DNA of 11,389 nt from Phycisphaerales bacterium (lineage in GTDB: Bacteria > Planctomycetota > Phycisphaerae > SM23-33). The translations under genes and the position numbers were made by a program. The stretch lies in the NCBI GenBank assembly GCA_003485185.1, contig DNAS01000035.1:1-11389 (forward strand), written 5' to 3'. Below are positions 9,215-11,389 of this stretch, piece by piece. Each line of letters starts with the position of its first letter. The stretch's first letter is position 1. The notes below the pieces were generated by a model. The model did not search any database, was not told the DNA's origin, and saw nothing but the letters and a program-made list of their open reading frames with translations.

Positions 9215-9353
9215 TTCCGTCCCATCCTTTCCATTCGTCGTCTATGTCGACACCGCTGCCCTGAACCGAATCTGTAACGGCTGGGATGGCGGAGACGACC
9301 GGGCAATTCGCGTCGCCGGCGAGGCTTCGCGGACCTGCTCCCAAGACCGGATC

Positions 9354-9383
9354 ATTGTACAATCCCTCCGGCGGGAAATTCAA
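9354..9383 (-). promoter_or_regulatory. Promoter of the Re-citrate synthase-like gene
   Basis: On the minus strand TTGAAT (9383-9378), an 18-base spacer and TACAAT (9359-9354) fit a sigma-70 promoter. It lies 13 bases after the purN stop codon. Transcription would start near 9347, leaving an unusually long leader of about 130 bases before the TTG start. I saw no terminator or recognised riboswitch in that leader. Confidence 0.6.
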
Positions 9384-9395
9384 ATCGAATTGGAC

Positions 9396-10055
9396 TTACC
9401 GGTCTGTAATTCTCACGATGCGCCCGTCGATTTTCAGTCTGCCGGCAGCAAAAAGGCGAATAGCCTCGGGATAGGCGAGACATTCCTGCTCAAAGACCCG
9501 GTCGGCCAGGTCGTCGGGGCTGTCCGTGTCGTGCACGGGCACGGTCCGCTGGACGATGATCGGGCCGGTGTCGTATTCGTTGGTCACGAAATGCACCGTG
9601 CAGCCGGACACCTTGCATCCATGCGCCAGCACGGCCTCGTGGACGTGGTGCCCGTACATGCCCTTGCCCCCGAACGCCGGCAGGAGGGCGGGGTGGATGT
9701 TCATGACCTTTCCGGCGTACTGCGGGGGAATGTGCCAGAGCGAGAGGAACCCCGCCTGGACGACCAGGTCCACGCGGGCGGCGTCGAGTCGCCGGGCGAT
9801 CTCGGCGGAGTAGGCGGCGGTGTCGGCCTGCCCGTCGGGGCGCCGGAAATCCTTGTATGGAACGAGTTGGACGTCCAGCCCCGCCGACTGGGCCCGCTCG
9901 ATTCCCTTGCACTCGCGCGAAGCGATGACGACAGCAACCTCCGCTGGCAGTTCACCTTGCCGGGACAGCTCATGGAGGTTCAACAGCGTTCGCCCGCCGC
10001 CGGAAATCAGCACACCCAGCCGGAGTCTGGCAGTTGGTTTGCTCATGCCCATCAT
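9396..10055 (-). CDS. purN: Phosphoribosylglycinamide formyltransferase (GAR transformylase)
   Basis: Transfers the formyl group of 10-formyltetrahydrofolate to GAR in purine synthesis, in the cytoplasm. It is 219 residues, normal for the family. The phosphate-binding loop is SGGGRTLLN (18-26). The catalytic Asn and His are in NIHPALLP (N119, H121), and the catalytic Asp is in EYDTGPII (D162), after GCTVHF. The stretch between them (GGKGMYGHHVHEAVL) is a few residues longer than in the E. coli enzyme. All key residues are present. Three ATGs lie close together (10055, 10052 and 10046) with no clear ribosome binding site, so the start is uncertain by up to three codons. No convincing promoter is visible upstream, where overlapping inverted repeats lie. 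No other purine gene is in the window. Confidence 0.93.
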   Translation of the reverse strand: MMGMSKPTARLRLGVLISGGGRTLLNLHELSRQGELPAEVAVVIASRECKGIERAQSAGLDVQLVPYKDFRRPDGQADTAAYSAEIARRLDAARVDLVVQAGFLSLWHIPPQYAGKVMNIHPALLPAFGGKGMYGHHVHEAVLAHGCKVSGCTVHFVTNEYDTGPIIVQRTVPVHDTDSPDDLADRVFEQECLAYPEAIRLFAAGRLKIDGRIVRITDR

Positions 10056-10100
10056 TCAAACACACCAAACGCAATCGGGCAACGCCCAAGGCGACAATTG

Positions 10101-10125
10101 CCTGTTTCCGTCGGCAGGAAACAGG
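10101..10125. repeat. 9-bp perfect inverted repeat between purN and the stress-protein gene
   Basis: CCTGTTTCC (10101-10109) and GGAAACAGG (10117-10125) are exact reverse complements around a 7-base loop. It lies 46 bases before the purN start on the minus strand and upstream of the divergent stress-protein gene. It could be a protein operator or a hairpin in the purN leader. It is not a convincing terminator on either strand, since no T-run follows directly and no gene ends here. Confidence 0.75.
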
Positions 10126-10136
10126 AAAGTTTTCCT
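10123..10136. repeat. Second palindrome overlapping the first
   Basis: AGGAAA (10123-10128), two bases, then TTTCCT (10131-10136) is an exact palindrome. It overlaps the right arm of the neighbouring inverted repeat. Counting both repeats, the motif AGGAAA or its complement occurs four times in 32 bases (around 10105, 10116, 10123 and 10131). This looks like a multi-site operator in the divergent spacer. No regulator is identified. Confidence 0.6.
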
Positions 10137-10160
10137 TGCCATAACGGGTGAGATAGTGGT

Positions 10161-10186
10161 TTGACGATGGGGGCGTGGCTTAGAAT
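10161..10186 (+). promoter_or_regulatory. Possible promoter of the stress-protein gene
   Basis: TTGACG (10161-10166) and TAGAAT (10181-10186) resemble -35 and -10 boxes, but the 14-base spacer is too short for a standard sigma-70 promoter. Other -10 choices with better spacing match less well. It is listed because it lies at the right distance, about 60 bases before the ATG. Confidence 0.3.
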
Positions 10187-10246
10187 TCAATAGGCGAGTA
10201 AATACAACTCGTTTCAGTAGGCGTCTTTGCGGAAGGGAGGCGCAAC

Positions 10247-10693
10247 ATGTCCGACAGTATCCTGGTTCCGGTGGATTTCTCTGACGTGACCGAAGCCGTC
10301 TTGGCCGAAGCGGCTGCCGCGGCCAAGGCCCATGGCGCGAAGGTCTGGTTGATCCATGTGGCAGCACCAGAGCCCAGTTTCGTCGGCTACGAGGTCGGGC
10401 CGGTCTTCATCCGCGAGGATGTCGCCGAACAACTGCGACAGCAGCACCAGAAACTCCAGCAGTATCAGCAATTGCTCCGCGAGCAGTCGGTGGAAACGAC
10501 GGCGATGCTCGTTCCCGGCGACCCAGCGCGCAAGATTCCGGAAGAAGCCGCCCGCCTGCAACCCCGGATGATCGTGCTGGGCTCGCACGGACATGGAGCG
10601 CTGCACCAACTGCTGGCAGGGAGCGTCTGCCAGGCGGTGCTCAAGCAGAGGCTCTGCCCGGTCCTGGTCGTCCCCGCCCCCGCGAAGAAATGA
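10247..10693 (+). CDS. Universal stress protein (UspA family)
   Basis: A 148-residue single-domain universal stress protein, probably a cytoplasmic dimer that binds ATP. It opens with the typical strand ILVPVDFSD (5-13). The nucleotide-binding motif G-2x-G-9x-G-S is intact as GSHG, nine residues, then GS, within GSHGHGALHQLLAGS, followed by the final strand CPVLVVPA. A Gln-rich helix (LRQQHQKLQQYQQLLREQ) fills the middle. The start has a strong GGAGG ribosome binding site (10236-10240) six bases upstream. It appears to be monocistronic, divergent from purN. ATP-binding members often act in stress or starvation survival; a specific role cannot be assigned. Confidence 0.95.
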   Translation: MSDSILVPVDFSDVTEAVLAEAAAAAKAHGAKVWLIHVAAPEPSFVGYEVGPVFIREDVAEQLRQQHQKLQQYQQLLREQSVETTAMLVPGDPARKIPEEAARLQPRMIVLGSHGHGALHQLLAGSVCQAVLKQRLCPVLVVPAPAKK

Positions 10694-10738
10694 TCCGTCG
10701 TTCCGGGTGAGAGCTGCGAGACAAAGGGGACTCCCGCC

Positions 10739-10767
10739 TTGACAGGAGGGGGAGTGGTCTGTATAAG
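10739..10767 (+). promoter_or_regulatory. Near-consensus promoter of pckG
   Basis: TTGACA (10739-10744), a 17-base spacer and TATAAG (10762-10767) give the best promoter in the window. Transcription would start near 10774, so the leader to ATG 10897 is about 120 bases. An inverted repeat, ACTCCC (10730-10735) and GGGAGT (10750-10755), with inner CCT/AGG, is centred on the -35 box and could be an operator. No clear terminator separates it from the stress-protein gene upstream. Confidence 0.8.
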
Positions 10768-10784
10768 TTTTCGGCCGCAGGTGC

Positions 10785-10799
10785 CTCCAAAGGCGGAGG
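10785..10799 (+). promoter_or_regulatory. Hairpin masking a Shine-Dalgarno in the pckG leader
   Basis: CCTCC (near 10785-10789) can pair with GGAGG (10795-10799) around a short loop. GGAGG is a strong ribosome binding sequence four bases before an ATG at 10804, in frame with pckG. The pairing would hide that site. Whether it regulates anything is unknown; no riboswitch class is recognised. Confidence 0.35.
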
Positions 10800-10896
10800 A
10801 ACTATGCGCGCTGATCGGCGGGGATCGCGGCGCCCGCTCGCCAGGGCAGACAGGCGGATCAGGCGTTATCCCGGAAGCAGGAAGAGAGACGGAACG

Positions 10897-11389
10897 ATGA
10901 ACGAGCAATTTGCCGAGGTATTGAAGAACAAGATGGACGCATCGAGCTTCGCCAAGCTCGACGCCCTGGGCAACGACAAGCTGTGCGCCTTTGTCGTGGA
11001 CGTGGTCGGCCTGTGCCGGCCGGACAAGGTCAAGGTCTGCGATGACTCGCCCGCCGACATCGCCTTCTGCCGGCAACTGGCGATCGACAACCGCGAGGAG
11101 CGCTCGCTAGCGGTCAAGGGGCACACGGCGCATTTCGACGGCTACTTCGACCAGGGGCGCGACAAGGAAGTCACCAAGTATCTCCTGCCCAAGGGAATGG
11201 ACCTGGGCGAGCGGCTCAACAGCATGGACCGCGACGAGGGACTCAAGGAAATCCGCGGGTTCTTTGCCGGCGCCATGAAGGGGCGCACCATGCTCGTGCG
11301 CTTCTTCTGCCTGGGACCGACGAACTCGGCGTTCAGCATTTCGTGTGCCCAGATCACCGATTCGGCCTACGTCTGCCACAGCGAGGATC
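10897..11389 (+). CDS. pckG: Phosphoenolpyruvate carboxykinase (GTP), N-terminal part
   Basis: Interconverts oxaloacetate + GTP with PEP + CO2 + GDP in the cytoplasm, linking the TCA-cycle acids and glycolysis or gluconeogenesis. Only the first 164 codons are present; the frame is open at the right edge and lacks the nucleotide- and metal-binding part. Visible family features are CRPDKVKVCDDS (about 40-51), matching the P-D-x-V-x-x-x-D-G/D-S segment of GTP-type enzymes, and AMKGRTMLVRFFCLGP (about 126-141), the substrate-binding block usually read as MRGRTMYVxPFxMGP. AQITDSAYVC follows. ATG 10897 gives an N-terminus of normal length but only a modest purine-rich site before it. An in-frame ATG at 10804 has a much stronger GGAGG and would add 31 residues, about a third of them Arg. 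That extension has no counterpart I know in the family, so 10897 is preferred. Confidence 0.88.
   Translation, partial: MNEQFAEVLKNKMDASSFAKLDALGNDKLCAFVVDVVGLCRPDKVKVCDDSPADIAFCRQLAIDNREERSLAVKGHTAHFDGYFDQGRDKEVTKYLLPKGMDLGERLNSMDRDEGLKEIRGFFAGAMKGRTMLVRFFCLGPTNSAFSISCAQITDSAYVCHSED

Noticed and set aside
7778..9277. 499-codon plus-strand frame opposite the Re-citrate synthase-like gene
   Set aside because: No domain is recognisable and it covers a minus-strand gene with intact metal-binding and active-site motifs.

Overview
The window is about 11.4 kb of GC-rich, densely coding bacterial chromosome with ordinary housekeeping genes and no sign of phage, insertion sequence, CRISPR or tRNA/rRNA. 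The gene set suggests an anaerobic or facultative member of the Planctomycetota, possibly Phycisphaerae. The reasons are a large DUF4175-type membrane protein, a small acidic protein with repeated EEPI(P/S)L motifs, an apparent Re-type citrate synthase and a GTP-type PEP carboxykinase. This placement is inference from protein character only.

Layout. Positions 1-2039 (minus) hold the N-terminal three quarters of ileS (isoleucyl-tRNA synthetase), running off the left edge. Positions 2040-2330 hold its leader: a near-consensus promoter, a 19-codon ORF rich in Ile codons, and an intrinsic terminator just before the ileS ribosome binding site. Positions 2331-3752 (minus) encode a MATE-family multidrug/cation antiporter. 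A divergent promoter region (3753-3936) serves it and a small plus-strand gene of unknown function (3937-4350). That gene converges on a 1,105-residue DUF4175-like membrane protein (4367-7684, minus). Next come a UUCG-loop terminator, a DRE-TIM acyltransferase best read as Re-citrate synthase (7895-9214, minus, TTG start) and purN (9396-10055, minus). A divergent spacer rich in palindromes separates purN from a universal stress protein gene (10247-10693, plus). The window ends inside pckG (from 10897, plus), which has a textbook promoter and a structured leader.

How the genes fit together. Most genes appear to be single transcription units with their own promoters rather than one operon. Re-citrate synthase and PEP carboxykinase both act at the acetyl-CoA/oxaloacetate/PEP node, and purN is in purine synthesis.

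Most interesting signal. The ileS leader has the parts of a classic ribosome-mediated transcription attenuator. A short ORF reads MSGRVRAGIIGIRPIVRVL, with four Ile codons within nine codons. Its stop codon lies inside a segment that can pair over 11 bp with the left arm of the terminator. Stalling at the early Ile codons should allow antitermination, while translation to the stop codon should allow termination before ileS. No T-box consensus was found, so this looks like leader-peptide control of ileS.
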